This document shows positions 1 through 7,285 of a stretch of DNA of 63,229 nt, piece by piece (position 1 is the first letter of the stretch; every line of letters begins with the position of its first letter). Source of the DNA: Lachnospiraceae bacterium (GTDB taxonomy: Bacteria; Bacillota; Clostridia; Lachnospirales; Anaerotignaceae); NCBI GenBank assembly GCA_003543235.1, contig DPJA01000003.1, forward strand, positions 1-63,229, read 5' to 3'. The translations under genes were made by a program, and so were the position numbers. The notes under the pieces are model-generated. The model ran no database searches and was not told the DNA's origin. It saw nothing but the letters and a program-made list of their open reading frames with translations.

Positions 1-804
1 TTAAAAGTTATGAACACAGCTGAGGCAGTTAAAAATGCAGACATTACAATGATACTTGTAAACGATGAAACACAGGCACAGCTTTATGCAACAGACATTG
101 CACCAAACCTTAAAAAAGGCTCAACACTTGCATTTGCACATGGCTTCAATATTCACTATGGTCAGATTATTCCTCCTGCTGATGTAGACGTAATTATGGT
201 TGCACCAAAAGGCCCAGGACACACAGTAAGAAGTCAATACCAAGAGGGCTTCGGCGTTCCAGCACTTATTGCAGTATATCAAGATGCTTCTGGCACAGCA
301 AAAGAAACAGCTCTTGCTTACGCAGACGCTATTGGTGCAACACGTGCAGGCGTTTTGGAAACAACTTTCAGAGAAGAAACAGAAACAGACCTTTTTGGCG
401 AACAGGCAGTTCTTTGCGGTGGTGTTGCAGCACTTATGAAAGCAGGCTTTGATACACTTGTAGAAGCAGGCTACCAGCCAGAAAACGCATACTTTGAATG
501 TATACATGAAATGAAGCTTATTATTGACCTTGTTGTTAAAGAAGGACTTTCATTTATGCGTTATTCCATTAGTGATACAGCTGAATTTGGCGATTATACA
601 GCAGGACCTAGAGTAGTTACAGAAGAAACAAAAAAGGCAATGAAAGGCATACTTACAGACATTCAAGAAGGTAACTTTGCAAAGGATTGGATTTTAGAAA
701 ATAAAGCTAATCGCCCTCACTTCAGTGCTATGAGAAGAATGCAGAAAGAGCATTTATCAGAAAGCGTTGGAGCTGAATTAAGAAGCCACATGAGAGCAAA
801 ATAA
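1..804 (+). CDS. ilvC: Ketol-acid reductoisomerase, C-terminal part (5' end cut by window)
   Basis: This enzyme converts 2-acetolactate or 2-aceto-2-hydroxybutyrate to the dihydroxy acid with NAD(P)H and Mg2+, in cytoplasmic branched-chain amino acid synthesis. The reading frame is open from base 1; the Met at position 10 is internal. The visible 267 codons cover the end of the Rossmann domain (APKGPGHTVR, with the conserved HG in FAHGFNIHYG) and the knotted helical C-domain (ETDLFGEQAVLCGG, ECIHEMKLIIDL, MRYSISDTAEFGDY), where the metal-binding acidic residues lie. Known class I enzymes are about 330 residues, so some 60-65 N-terminal residues, including the cofactor-specificity loop, are missing. 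A strong terminator follows directly, so this is the last gene of its unit. Confidence 0.97.
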   Translation, partial: LKVMNTAEAVKNADITMILVNDETQAQLYATDIAPNLKKGSTLAFAHGFNIHYGQIIPPADVDVIMVAPKGPGHTVRSQYQEGFGVPALIAVYQDASGTAKETALAYADAIGATRAGVLETTFREETETDLFGEQAVLCGGVAALMKAGFDTLVEAGYQPENAYFECIHEMKLIIDLVVKEGLSFMRYSISDTAEFGDYTAGPRVVTEETKKAMKGILTDIQEGNFAKDWILENKANRPHFSAMRRMQKEHLSESVGAELRSHMRAK

Positions 805-816
805 ACAATGTATGAA

Positions 817-862
817 TAAAAATACCACCTTGCCGTTTATAGCGGTTGGGTGGTTTTTTATT
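817..862 (+). terminator. Rho-independent terminator after ilvC
   Basis: The stem pairs AAAAATACCACC with GGTGGTTTTTTATT around a GC-containing loop and ends in a T-run. It starts about 13 bases after the ilvC stop. The A-rich left arm could let it also serve the minus-strand genes that converge on it. Confidence 0.85.
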
Positions 863-925
863 CAGTCTGCTTAGATTGCAGATAGGGAGAATTATTAGGC
901 ATAATTTGCTATGCAAAGCTAAAAT

Positions 926-1081
926 CTAGCGTATAGGGTTAGCTTTAGTTTTTCCACTTTTTGCTTTTCCCTGTATTTCAGGTACAGGGTCAACATCATT
1001 TTTAGGAATTTTATTCTTGTGGTTACTTTCTGTTCCATGGGAGTCTTCTGGGTCGGGTCTTCGCATTCCGGCTTTAGCCAT
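926..1081 (-). CDS. Small basic conserved-type protein, 51 aa, coupled to the HD-domain gene
   Basis: This 51-residue ORF starts at ATG 1081 inside the last codons of the upstream HD gene (8-base overlap). The binding site GGAGTAATATAA lies in the HD gene's end, so translation is probably coupled. The protein begins MAKAGMRRPDPEDSHGTESN and is rich in Lys, Pro, Asn and Gly. It has no membrane segment and no Cys, and looks disordered and basic. I recall similar short proteins in Clostridia genomes but know no function. The start site, coupling and sequence style support a real gene; conservation was not tested here. A role in nucleic-acid or ribosome binding is only a guess from charge. Confidence 0.7.
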   Translation of the reverse strand: MAKAGMRRPDPEDSHGTESNHKNKIPKNDVDPVPEIQGKAKSGKTKANPIR

Positions 1082-1706
1082 TTATATTACTCCTTTCAAA
1101 TTCCATACTTTTGCACTTTTCTATAAAAGTTTTCATATTCTTTTCTTCTGCTTTTACATCTGCACCTTTTCTTCCTAGACGGTCACTTAAGCCCAAAAGA
1201 GCAATTTCATTTATGTCGCAGTTATGTGTCATTTCCTTCACCTTGGCAAAAGGCAGGTCATTTAACACAAATAGCATTTGCATATGAAACTTTACCAGCA
1301 TTGCAACTTCATCAATAAATTTTTCATCATCAGTAAATTGATGTAGGAATTTAATTGCAAGCTTTGCCCCAACTTCTTCGTGGTTATAAGAGGTTATTCT
1401 GCCTTTACGGGTTGTAGTTGTTTCTGGCTTGCCAATGTCGTGTAGAAGTGATGCCCACATAAAAACTTCTTTGTTTTTACTTTTGTCCCTTAGTTTAGCG
1501 GCTTCGTCAACTACAAGCAGGGTGTGGTTCCACGCATTACCCTCAGGATGGTGAATAGGGGATTGGGGTGTGGATTGTAATTTTAGCAGAACATCAAAAG
1601 GTTCAACGGCAAGCAAAGGCATTTGGGCAATCAAAAATTTTGATGGAGAGGCATCGTTAATTAGATGCTGGGTTATTAAATTGAATATTTCTGCTTTGTT
1701 ATTCAT
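1074..1706 (-). CDS. HD-domain metal-dependent phosphohydrolase-like protein
   Basis: This 210-residue cytoplasmic protein starts at ATG with AGAGGT five bases upstream. The HD signature is visible: a His in WNHTLLVVDEAA (about residue 61), then LLHDIGKP (about 88-95), and a later His in YNHEEVGAK. The spacing fits the HD domain of PF01966, as in tRNA nucleotidyltransferase-associated or small stand-alone HD proteins. Such enzymes hydrolyse phosphoesters with a bound divalent metal pair. The substrate cannot be told. No nucleotidyltransferase domain is present; the N-terminal 55 residues are a short helical lead-in. Its last codons hold the start of the 51-residue gene downstream, so the two form a unit. 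Confidence 0.8.
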   Translation of the reverse strand: MNNKAEIFNLITQHLINDASPSKFLIAQMPLLAVEPFDVLLKLQSTPQSPIHHPEGNAWNHTLLVVDEAAKLRDKSKNKEVFMWASLLHDIGKPETTTTRKGRITSYNHEEVGAKLAIKFLHQFTDDEKFIDEVAMLVKFHMQMLFVLNDLPFAKVKEMTHNCDINEIALLGLSDRLGRKGADVKAEEKNMKTFIEKCKSMEFERSNING

Positions 1707-1763
1707 AAAAACCTCTTAATATTGGATTGGGTTACATAATTATTATTTTATAAAAATAAAAAT

Positions 1764-2462
1764 TTATTCATAAAATATTTTTTCAATGTTTAATAAACCC
1801 TCGGGGCGAGTGCTGTTGGCTGCATTACATATAATGCGTTTAACGCTGTCAGGTGAAAGGTTTGGTGAATGCTGAAGAATAAGGGCAGCTGTAGCACTTA
1901 CAATAGGTGTTGACATAGATGTACCACTCATACGTATATAGTAGTTATCAATTACACTTTTCCCACTTCGTTTTTTACCTTCAAAAGAAAATTCGTCTGC
2001 CTTGCAGGAAATTATATTTTCACCAGGAGCAAAAACATCGGGTTTATAATAAATAGTATTGTCAGCTTTTATACGGAAACGAACCTGTTCTTCTATACTT
2101 CCAACAGTTATAATTTTTTGGCTTATTCCTGGTGATGCAATGCCATTTCTTTCGTCGTTACCTGATGCTGCAACCACCACAACTCCATTTTTCCATAAAT
2201 TATTTACTTCTTCTATAAGTGGTGAAGCTATAGTTTTATCATTAGTACCTATTGAAAGGTTTATAACTCGTATATTGTAGGTATCCTTATTTTTTGCAAC
2301 CCAGCGTATTGCATCAAGGGCGGAAGAAGAAGAACCACGACCAAGTTCATCTAGTATTTTAAGGCAGATGAGGTTGCTTTTTGGAGCAACACCAGCATAC
2401 TTTTTATTGCTTAAATAGCCGTTACCGCAGGCAATACCAGCTACGTGGGAAAGGGTTTGCAA
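1764..2462 (-). pseudogene. Subtilisin-like (S8) serine peptidase, 5'-truncated
   Basis: Only the C-terminal part of an S8 peptidase domain remains, 232 codons counted from a TTG. The catalytic His context (SHVAGIACGNG, His6), the oxyanion Asn in AASGN (Asn102) and the catalytic Ser in MSGTSMSTPIV (Ser182) are present. The N-terminal strand with the catalytic Asp, any signal peptide and any propeptide are absent. An in-frame TAA lies four codons upstream of the TTG (at about 2472), and the TTG has no good binding site. The residues just before His (QTLS) also differ from the usual HGT, so the break lies right at the His motif. The protein cannot form the Asp-His-Ser triad, so it is probably a remnant of a deletion. 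Confidence 0.75.
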
Positions 2463-2628
2463 ATCAAAACATTAAACGCATTAAATTTTTATTTTTGGGA
2501 GCTTAGACATATGTTTACAAATTGTTTAAAATTTCTACATATCTAATTAACAAATATAATATATATTAGTATTTGTAAACGAGATACAAATAACCTCTTA
2601 AAAAGAAATTCATAATACCATCCTTCCT

Positions 2629-2660
2629 AAAAGCCATGTTCCCAAGCATGGCTTTTCCCC
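2629..2660. terminator. Hairpin, possible bidirectional terminator
   Basis: A perfect 10-bp stem AAAAGCCATG/CATGGCTTTT encloses an 8-base loop, with A-rich and T-rich flanks. Each direction reads into only a short T-run, so termination strength is doubtful. No intact gene ends at it; it may be left from a lost gene. Confidence 0.45.
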
Positions 2661-2817
2661 TGTTTAAAAATAAAAATGCACATTAAACCATGAAAATTTT
2701 AAGCTATCTTTCTTATAGCAATGTTATTGCAAATATGGTAATATAGTCTAAAATTAATAATAAATTGCCTTGTAATTAAGGAATATTTGTTTGAAACGTA
2801 AATGAAAAGTAAATATC

Positions 2818-2881
2818 TTGTTTTATATTACAAAAAATTGTATACTACAAAATGATGTTTATACTATTATTTATAGTATAA
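2818..2881 (+). promoter_or_regulatory. Candidate promoter and operator-like palindrome upstream of the ammonia-lyase pair
   Basis: TTGTTT (2818-2823), 17 bases, then TATACT (2841-2846) resemble a housekeeping promoter with a weak -35. A perfect 8-bp inverted repeat TTATACTA/TAGTATAA with a 7-base spacer lies just downstream at 2859-2881, a position where a repressor would block initiation. The leader to the first gene is then about 130 bases. Confidence 0.4.
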
Positions 2882-3009
2882 TTGAAAAGTGTTTAAATAT
2901 AAGTAAAGGTGCATAGATGGGTTTTTAAATGTCTTTATAGGCACAGTTGCAAACAAGGTGATGGATAATATTATATTTCAAAGAACTAGCGTTGAGGAGG
3001 AGTTTTGAT

Positions 3010-3459
3010 ATGGTAGGAGAAAAAGTAACACTTCATGTTATGATGAAGGGAAGCGACGGACATTATGTAGGTGGGCTTGTTAATGGTGCAAAAATTGTGC
3101 ATTATTGGGGAGATGTCGGTACAGAATTAATGGTAAGAGTTGACGGAGATATCAGTCTTTTCCTTGGCTATGAAGAAATAAACTTTACAGCACCTGTTTA
3201 TGTAGGCGATTTTATGGAATATGTTGGATGGATTGAAAAGGTAGGCAACACCTCATATAACTGTAAATTTGAGGCATATAAAGTAGCAACAATGTGTAAC
3301 AGACTTCATTCAGAAGAAAAACTTTTAAGTACAGCCGCTACAGCTTGCATTCCTCCTGTTCTTTGTGGCACAGCAACTGGAAGTCTTTGCATTGGACAAA
3401 AACTACAGCGGGGAGAAACAGACCCAGTTTTTGCACACCAACACGTTAAAATTAATTGA
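3010..3459 (+). CDS. Hotdog-fold 3-aminoacyl-CoA ammonia-lyase (beta-alanyl-CoA type), copy 1
   Basis: This 149-residue protein starts at ATG 3010 after GAGGAGG. An upstream TTG at 2992 overlaps that binding site and is not the start. The small hotdog-fold family includes beta-alanyl-CoA:ammonia lyase (acl) of Clostridium propionicum and 3-aminobutyryl-CoA ammonia-lyase (kal) of lysine fermenters. They reversibly remove ammonia from a 3-aminoacyl-CoA to give the enoyl-CoA. Hallmark stretches seen are LVNGAKIVHYWGDVGTEL, FTAPVYVGDFMEY and CIPPVLCGTATGSL. It is followed 39 bases later by a second copy. Compared with copy 2 it has a divergent C-terminus (ends FAHQHVKIN). The exact substrate cannot be read from sequence alone. 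Confidence 0.85.
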   Translation: MVGEKVTLHVMMKGSDGHYVGGLVNGAKIVHYWGDVGTELMVRVDGDISLFLGYEEINFTAPVYVGDFMEYVGWIEKVGNTSYNCKFEAYKVATMCNRLHSEEKLLSTAATACIPPVLCGTATGSLCIGQKLQRGETDPVFAHQHVKIN

Positions 3460-3498
3460 AACTTAAATACTTATGAAGCTTAAGAGGAGGAATTTAAT

Positions 3499-3951
3499 AT
3501 GGTGGGTAAAAAAGTTGTACATCATTTAATGATGAAAGGTTCGGATGGACATTATGCAGGGGGACTTGTTAATGGTGCAAGGATTGTTGATATGTGGGGA
3601 GATGTTGGGACAGAACTAATGGTTTACGTAGACGGTGACATCAGTCTTTTTCTTGGATATAAAAATATTGTATTTACTGCACCTGTATATGTAGGTGATT
3701 TTATGGAATATCACGGATGGATTGAAAATGTAGGCAACTGTTCATATACTTGTAAATTTGAGGCTTATAAGGTAGCAACAATGTGTGACAGAACGGATAT
3801 GGATATGACCCATGTTGCTTCAACTGCCGCTACAGCTTGTATTCCGCCTATACTTTGTGCAACTGCAACAGGCAGCCTTTATATTAGCAAAGATTGTCAG
3901 AGAGGTCCTCAGGAGTCATCATTTAAAAATGCAGTGCATACATCGAAATAG
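3499..3951 (+). CDS. Hotdog-fold 3-aminoacyl-CoA ammonia-lyase (beta-alanyl-CoA type), copy 2
   Basis: This 150-residue paralogue of the preceding gene starts at ATG 3499 after AAGAGGAGG. It shares MMKGSDGHY, GGLVNGA, WGDVGTELMV, DGDISLFLGY and TAPVYVGDFMEY with copy 1. It is the closer of the two to what I recall of C. propionicum Acl2, including the tail QRGPQESSFKNA. The family works in the cytoplasm on CoA thioesters in amino acid fermentation, with the acrylyl-CoA or crotonyl-CoA made feeding an acyl-CoA reductase. The C. propionicum genes are also a tandem pair, so the arrangement is conserved rather than a fresh duplication. No other fermentation enzyme adjoins it in the window. Confidence 0.87.
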   Translation: MVGKKVVHHLMMKGSDGHYAGGLVNGARIVDMWGDVGTELMVYVDGDISLFLGYKNIVFTAPVYVGDFMEYHGWIENVGNCSYTCKFEAYKVATMCDRTDMDMTHVASTAATACIPPILCATATGSLYISKDCQRGPQESSFKNAVHTSK

Positions 3952-4034
3952 GACAATAAAATTGACTAAAATCAACATAAAAATAGCAGTAATAATATGT
4001 AGAAGTTTGTCTTGTTTTTTGTGGTAAAGTGCGA

Positions 4035-4063
4035 TTGACAAAACATAACGGATGATGTAGACT
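4035..4063 (+). promoter_or_regulatory. Candidate sigma-A promoter for the ABC importer
   Basis: TTGACA at 4035-4040, 17 bases, then TAGACT at 4058-4063. The -35 is perfect and the -10 matches four of six. It lies about 95 bases before the lipoprotein start, with no terminator in between. Confidence 0.55.
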
Positions 4064-4160
4064 TTAAATGTTAATACTTTTACGCTTTTATGCGATAAAG
4101 TTTTGATGTTTTGATGTTTTAATTTGCTAAAGAAACATTTTGAGAAGAGGATGATTAAAA

Positions 4161-5165
4161 ATGAAAAAATTATGTTCAATTATTATGACACTTGTACTTG
4201 TAGGGTCACTTGCAGGATGTGGAAGTTCTTCAACAAAGAAGGAAGAAGCAACAACACCAGCAGAAACCGAAAAGGCTGCCGAAACAAAAACAACTGAGGA
4301 TACTGTATATAAAATAGGTGTTCTTCAGCTTGTTCAGCATGAGGCACTTGACGCATCTAATAAAGGATTTTTTGCCGCACTTGATGAGGCAGGAATTAAA
4401 TATGAAGCAGACCAGCAGAACGCATCTGGTGACCAGTCATCATGCCAGACTATTGCTGAATCTTTGGTAAATAACGGAAATGACCTTATTTTGGCAATTG
4501 CTACACCAGCAGCACAGGCAGTTGCAGGTGCAACAAGCAAAATACCAGTTGTTGTTACAGCAGTTACAGACCCTGCGGCTTCAGGACTTGTTGCTTCCAA
4601 TGAAGCACCTGGCGGAAATGTAACAGGAACATCAGATTTAACACCTGTTAAAGAGCAGATTGAGTTATTGAAAAAAGTATTACCTGATGCTAAAACAGTT
4701 GGCATACTTTACTGTACATCAGAGTCCAACTCAGATATTCAGGCTGCTATGGCAGAAGAAGCTTGTACAAAGTTAGGCCTTGAAAGCAAGGTTTATACAG
4801 TTTCAAGCTCCAATGAAATTCAGCAGGTGGTTGAGTCTATGGTTGGTAATGTAGACTGTATATATGCTCCTACAGACAATACAATTGCAGCAGGTATGAC
4901 AACAGTTGCTATGGTGGCAAACGAAAATAAGTTACCTATAATTTGTGGTGAAGGCGGCATGGTTAACAATGGTGGTCTTTGCACATATGGTATAGATTAC
5001 TATAAGCTTGGATACCTTGCAGGTCAACAGGCTGTTTCAATTTTAAAAGGCGAGGCTACACCAGCTGAAACACCTATCGGTTACTTATCTGCTGACCAGT
5101 GTTCATTAACTGTAAATGAAGAAGTTGCAGCAACCTTGGGTATTGATGTAGCTACAATAAAATAA
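4161..5165 (+). CDS. ABC importer substrate-binding lipoprotein (PF04392 type)
   Basis: This 334-residue protein has a lipoprotein signal peptide (MKKLCSIIMTLVLV, lipobox LAGC, Cys20), then a Ser/Thr/Glu/Lys-rich linker to about residue 50 and a two-lobed binding domain. Features such as GVLQLVQHEALDA, ATPAAQAVAG, VTDPAASGLV and NVTGTSDLTPV mark the ABC_sub_bind family. That family includes TrpX of the streptococcal tryptophan importer TrpXYP. It would sit on the outer face of the membrane and hand ligand to the permease encoded next. A hairpin between the two genes could raise its expression over the membrane parts. The ligand (aromatic amino acid or other) is not determined; no T-box was seen upstream. 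Confidence 0.88.
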   Translation: MKKLCSIIMTLVLVGSLAGCGSSSTKKEEATTPAETEKAAETKTTEDTVYKIGVLQLVQHEALDASNKGFFAALDEAGIKYEADQQNASGDQSSCQTIAESLVNNGNDLILAIATPAAQAVAGATSKIPVVVTAVTDPAASGLVASNEAPGGNVTGTSDLTPVKEQIELLKKVLPDAKTVGILYCTSESNSDIQAAMAEEACTKLGLESKVYTVSSSNEIQQVVESMVGNVDCIYAPTDNTIAAGMTTVAMVANENKLPIICGEGGMVNNGGLCTYGIDYYKLGYLAGQQAVSILKGEATPAETPIGYLSADQCSLTVNEEVAATLGIDVATIK

Positions 5166-5201
5166 GTTAAAACAATTTACAAATTTTAGTTTGAATATTT
5201 T

Positions 5202-5232
5202 GAGGATGCTCTAAAAAAGAGCGTCCTCTTTG
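5202..5232 (+). terminator. Intercistronic hairpin after the binding-protein gene
   Basis: The stem is GAGGATGCTC (5202-5211) with GAGCGTCCTC (5219-5228), one G-T pair and a 7-base A-rich loop. Only a short T-run follows, so it probably attenuates or protects the upstream message rather than ending it completely. Confidence 0.6.
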
Positions 5233-5258
5233 GCGTTTATATTAAGGAGAGAAAAAAT

Positions 5259-6173
5259 ATGAGTTCTTTTTTACTGTCAATTCAGGGTGCGGTTTCCCAG
5301 GGCGTTTTATGGGGCATAATGGTACTAGGCGTTTTTATAACATATAAAATTTTAGATATAGCAGACCTTACAGTAGATGGAAGCTTTGCTCTTGGTGGCT
5401 GCGTGTGTGCCGTTTTGGTGGTAAATAAGGGGGTTAACCCTTGGGTGGCACTGCTTATTGCAACCTTTGCAGGAGCTATGGCGGGTATGGTTACAGGGTT
5501 CTTACATAATGTATTTGAAATTCCGGCTATTTTGGCGGGCATATTAACGCAAATCGGTCTTTGGTCTGTTAATTTACGTATTGTTGGAAAAAGTAATATT
5601 CCATTACTTAATGTAAGTAATATTTTTACTGATGCCGTTTCAATTACGGGGCTTAAACAATCTCAGGTATCTCTTATAACGGGTATTATTATTGCGGTTA
5701 TAATTATTATTATGATGTACTGGTTTTTTGGCACAGAAATTGGAAGTTCCCTTAGGGCAACTGGAGATAATATAGATATGATACGTGCCCTTGGTGTAAA
5801 CACAAAGTTTGCAAAGATGCTTGCCCTTATGGTAAGCAATGGGCTTGTTGGTTTATCAGGAGGACTGGTTTGTCAAAGCCAAAAATATGCCGACATTGGT
5901 ATGGGTACAGGTGCAATTGTAATTGGTCTGGCGGCAATTGTTATAGGCAATGTGCTTATGAGCCGTTTTAGGTCTTTTTCAAGTAAACTTATATCAGCGG
6001 TAGTTGGCTGTGTTGTATATTTTGTAATTCGTGCAGTGGTTCTTCGTATGGGAATGAATGCGAACGATATGAAACTTTTATCAGCAGTGATTGTTGCACT
6101 GGCACTTGGTGTACCTGTTATTGCAAACAAAATAAAAAGTAACAATTCCTATTCACAAGGGGGCAACGAATAA
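5259..6173 (+). CDS. ABC importer permease (TrpY-like)
   Basis: This 304-residue integral membrane protein has about eight to nine hydrophobic segments, for example GVLWGIMVLGVFITYKIL, ITGIIIAVIIIIMMYWFF, IVIGLAAIVIGNVLM and ISAVVGCVVYFVIRAV. TVDGSFALGG and GLVGLSGGLVCQSQKYADI are typical of the branched-chain-type permease fold used by PF04392-linked importers. It follows the binding lipoprotein by 93 bases. Its TAA stop overlaps the ATG of the ATPase gene by one base, so the two are translated together. It forms the membrane channel of the importer, presumably as a homodimer. Confidence 0.88.
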   Translation: MSSFLLSIQGAVSQGVLWGIMVLGVFITYKILDIADLTVDGSFALGGCVCAVLVVNKGVNPWVALLIATFAGAMAGMVTGFLHNVFEIPAILAGILTQIGLWSVNLRIVGKSNIPLLNVSNIFTDAVSITGLKQSQVSLITGIIIAVIIIIMMYWFFGTEIGSSLRATGDNIDMIRALGVNTKFAKMLALMVSNGLVGLSGGLVCQSQKYADIGMGTGAIVIGLAAIVIGNVLMSRFRSFSSKLISAVVGCVVYFVIRAVVLRMGMNANDMKLLSAVIVALALGVPVIANKIKSNNSYSQGGNE

Positions 6174-6970
6174 TGTTAAAAATTATAAATGTGCAAAAAA
6201 CCTTTAATAAGGGTACTATAAATGAAAAAAAAGCCCTTTGCGGAATAAATCTTCAGCTTAACCCAGGGGATTTTGTTACAATAATAGGTGGTAACGGTGC
6301 AGGCAAATCTACTACGCTTAATATGATTGCTGGAGTTTATCCTATTGATGCGGGCAAGATAGTTATTGACGGAAATGACATTTCAAGAGAGCCGGAATTT
6401 AAGAGAGCAAAATATATAGGGCGTGTTTTTCAAGACCCTATGCGAGGAACAGCGGCTGGTATGGAGATACAGGAAAATATGGCACTTGCTTATCGTCGTG
6501 GTGAGAAAAGAGGGCTTAGATGGGGGATAACAAAAGAGGAAAAAGTATATTTTGCCGAAAAATTAAAAATACTTGACCTTGGTCTTGAAACCAGAATGAC
6601 ATCTAAGGTTGGGTTGCTTTCGGGAGGACAAAGGCAGGCACTTACATTGCTTATGGCAACCCTTAAAAAACCTGACTTATTGCTTTTGGATGAACATACA
6701 GCTGCTCTTGACCCTAAAACAGCTCATAATGTACTTAACCTTACGGAAAGTATTATAAAGGAATTTCAACTTACAGCTCTTATGGTGACACACAATATGA
6801 AGGATGCCATAAGGCTTGGAAATAGGTTGATAATGATGCACGAGGGGCGGATAATTTATGATGTGGCTGGAGAGGAAAAAGCAAGGCTGCAGGTAAGCGA
6901 TTTGCTTAAAAAGTTTGAAATGGCAAGCGGTGGCGAATTTGCCAACGATAGAATGATGCTCGCAAAATAA
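6173..6970 (+). CDS. ABC importer ATP-binding protein
   Basis: This 265-residue cytoplasmic ATPase drives the importer encoded just upstream. It shows Walker A (GGNGAGKST, about residues 39-47), the signature LLSGGQRQALTLLMA, Walker B DLLLLDEHTAALDP and the switch His in MVTHN. The EHTAAL variant after the Walker B is common in this PF04392-linked ATPase group. It overlaps the permease stop by one base and is followed by a terminator, which closes the three-gene unit. Confidence 0.92.
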   Translation: MLKIINVQKTFNKGTINEKKALCGINLQLNPGDFVTIIGGNGAGKSTTLNMIAGVYPIDAGKIVIDGNDISREPEFKRAKYIGRVFQDPMRGTAAGMEIQENMALAYRRGEKRGLRWGITKEEKVYFAEKLKILDLGLETRMTSKVGLLSGGQRQALTLLMATLKKPDLLLLDEHTAALDPKTAHNVLNLTESIIKEFQLTALMVTHNMKDAIRLGNRLIMMHEGRIIYDVAGEEKARLQVSDLLKKFEMASGGEFANDRMMLAK

Positions 6971-6978
6971 AAGATAAA

Positions 6979-7024
6979 GCATATTCAAAGAGTATTTATA
7001 CTTGGCGAATATGCCTTTTTTATT
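6979..7024 (+). terminator. Rho-independent terminator after the ABC importer
   Basis: The stem GCATATTC/GAATATGC is followed by CTTTTTTATT, 9 bases after the ATPase stop. Confidence 0.8.
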
Positions 7025-7285
7025 GTGCAAATTATAATTAAATAAACCACAATTAGGTAAGTTATTAACAAAAGTGTTGCAAAAAAGGTAAAATTTTCTT
7101 GCATGATGTTGAGTTTAGGGATAAAATGAAACTAATAATATATTAATACGTTACTTTTTTACGTGAAAATGCAGGGAAGCATTATAAATTTAATGACAAA
7201 AAAGGGGGAAAGTAGCTATTAGTTGAAATATGGTATGAAGATAAAGAATTGATTTAAAACAAAAAAAAGAAAAAGGAGTTTTTGT
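7025..7285. other. Upstream region of the chemoreceptor gene
   Basis: About 260 AT-rich bases with no ORF. An ACGT...ACGT mini-inverted repeat lies near 7149-7164. I saw no clear sigma-D or sigma-A promoter. The chemoreceptor binding site AAAAAGGAG is at 7271-7279. Confidence 0.4.

Larger units (their letters stand above)
2463..3009. other. AT-rich intergenic region with hairpins and a candidate promoter
   Basis: About 550 bases without a convincing gene. It contains a 10-bp perfect inverted repeat (GTTTACAAAT at 2513-2522 and ATTTGTAAAC at 2571-2580) next to the broken peptidase gene. A perfect 10-bp hairpin lies at 2629-2656 (AAAAGCCATG/CATGGCTTTT), and the promoter and palindrome upstream of the ammonia-lyase genes lie at 2818-2881. 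A 15-codon minus-strand ORF with a good binding site starts near 2612 but is too short to call. Confidence 0.6.

Noticed and set aside
121..507. Minus-strand ORF of 128 codons inside ilvC
   Set aside because: It is a Cys- and Phe-rich shadow of the strongly conserved ilvC frame, with no binding site.
2568..2615. Tiny minus-strand ORF with a good ribosome site
   Set aside because: Only about 15 codons and no context; perhaps the start of a lost gene.
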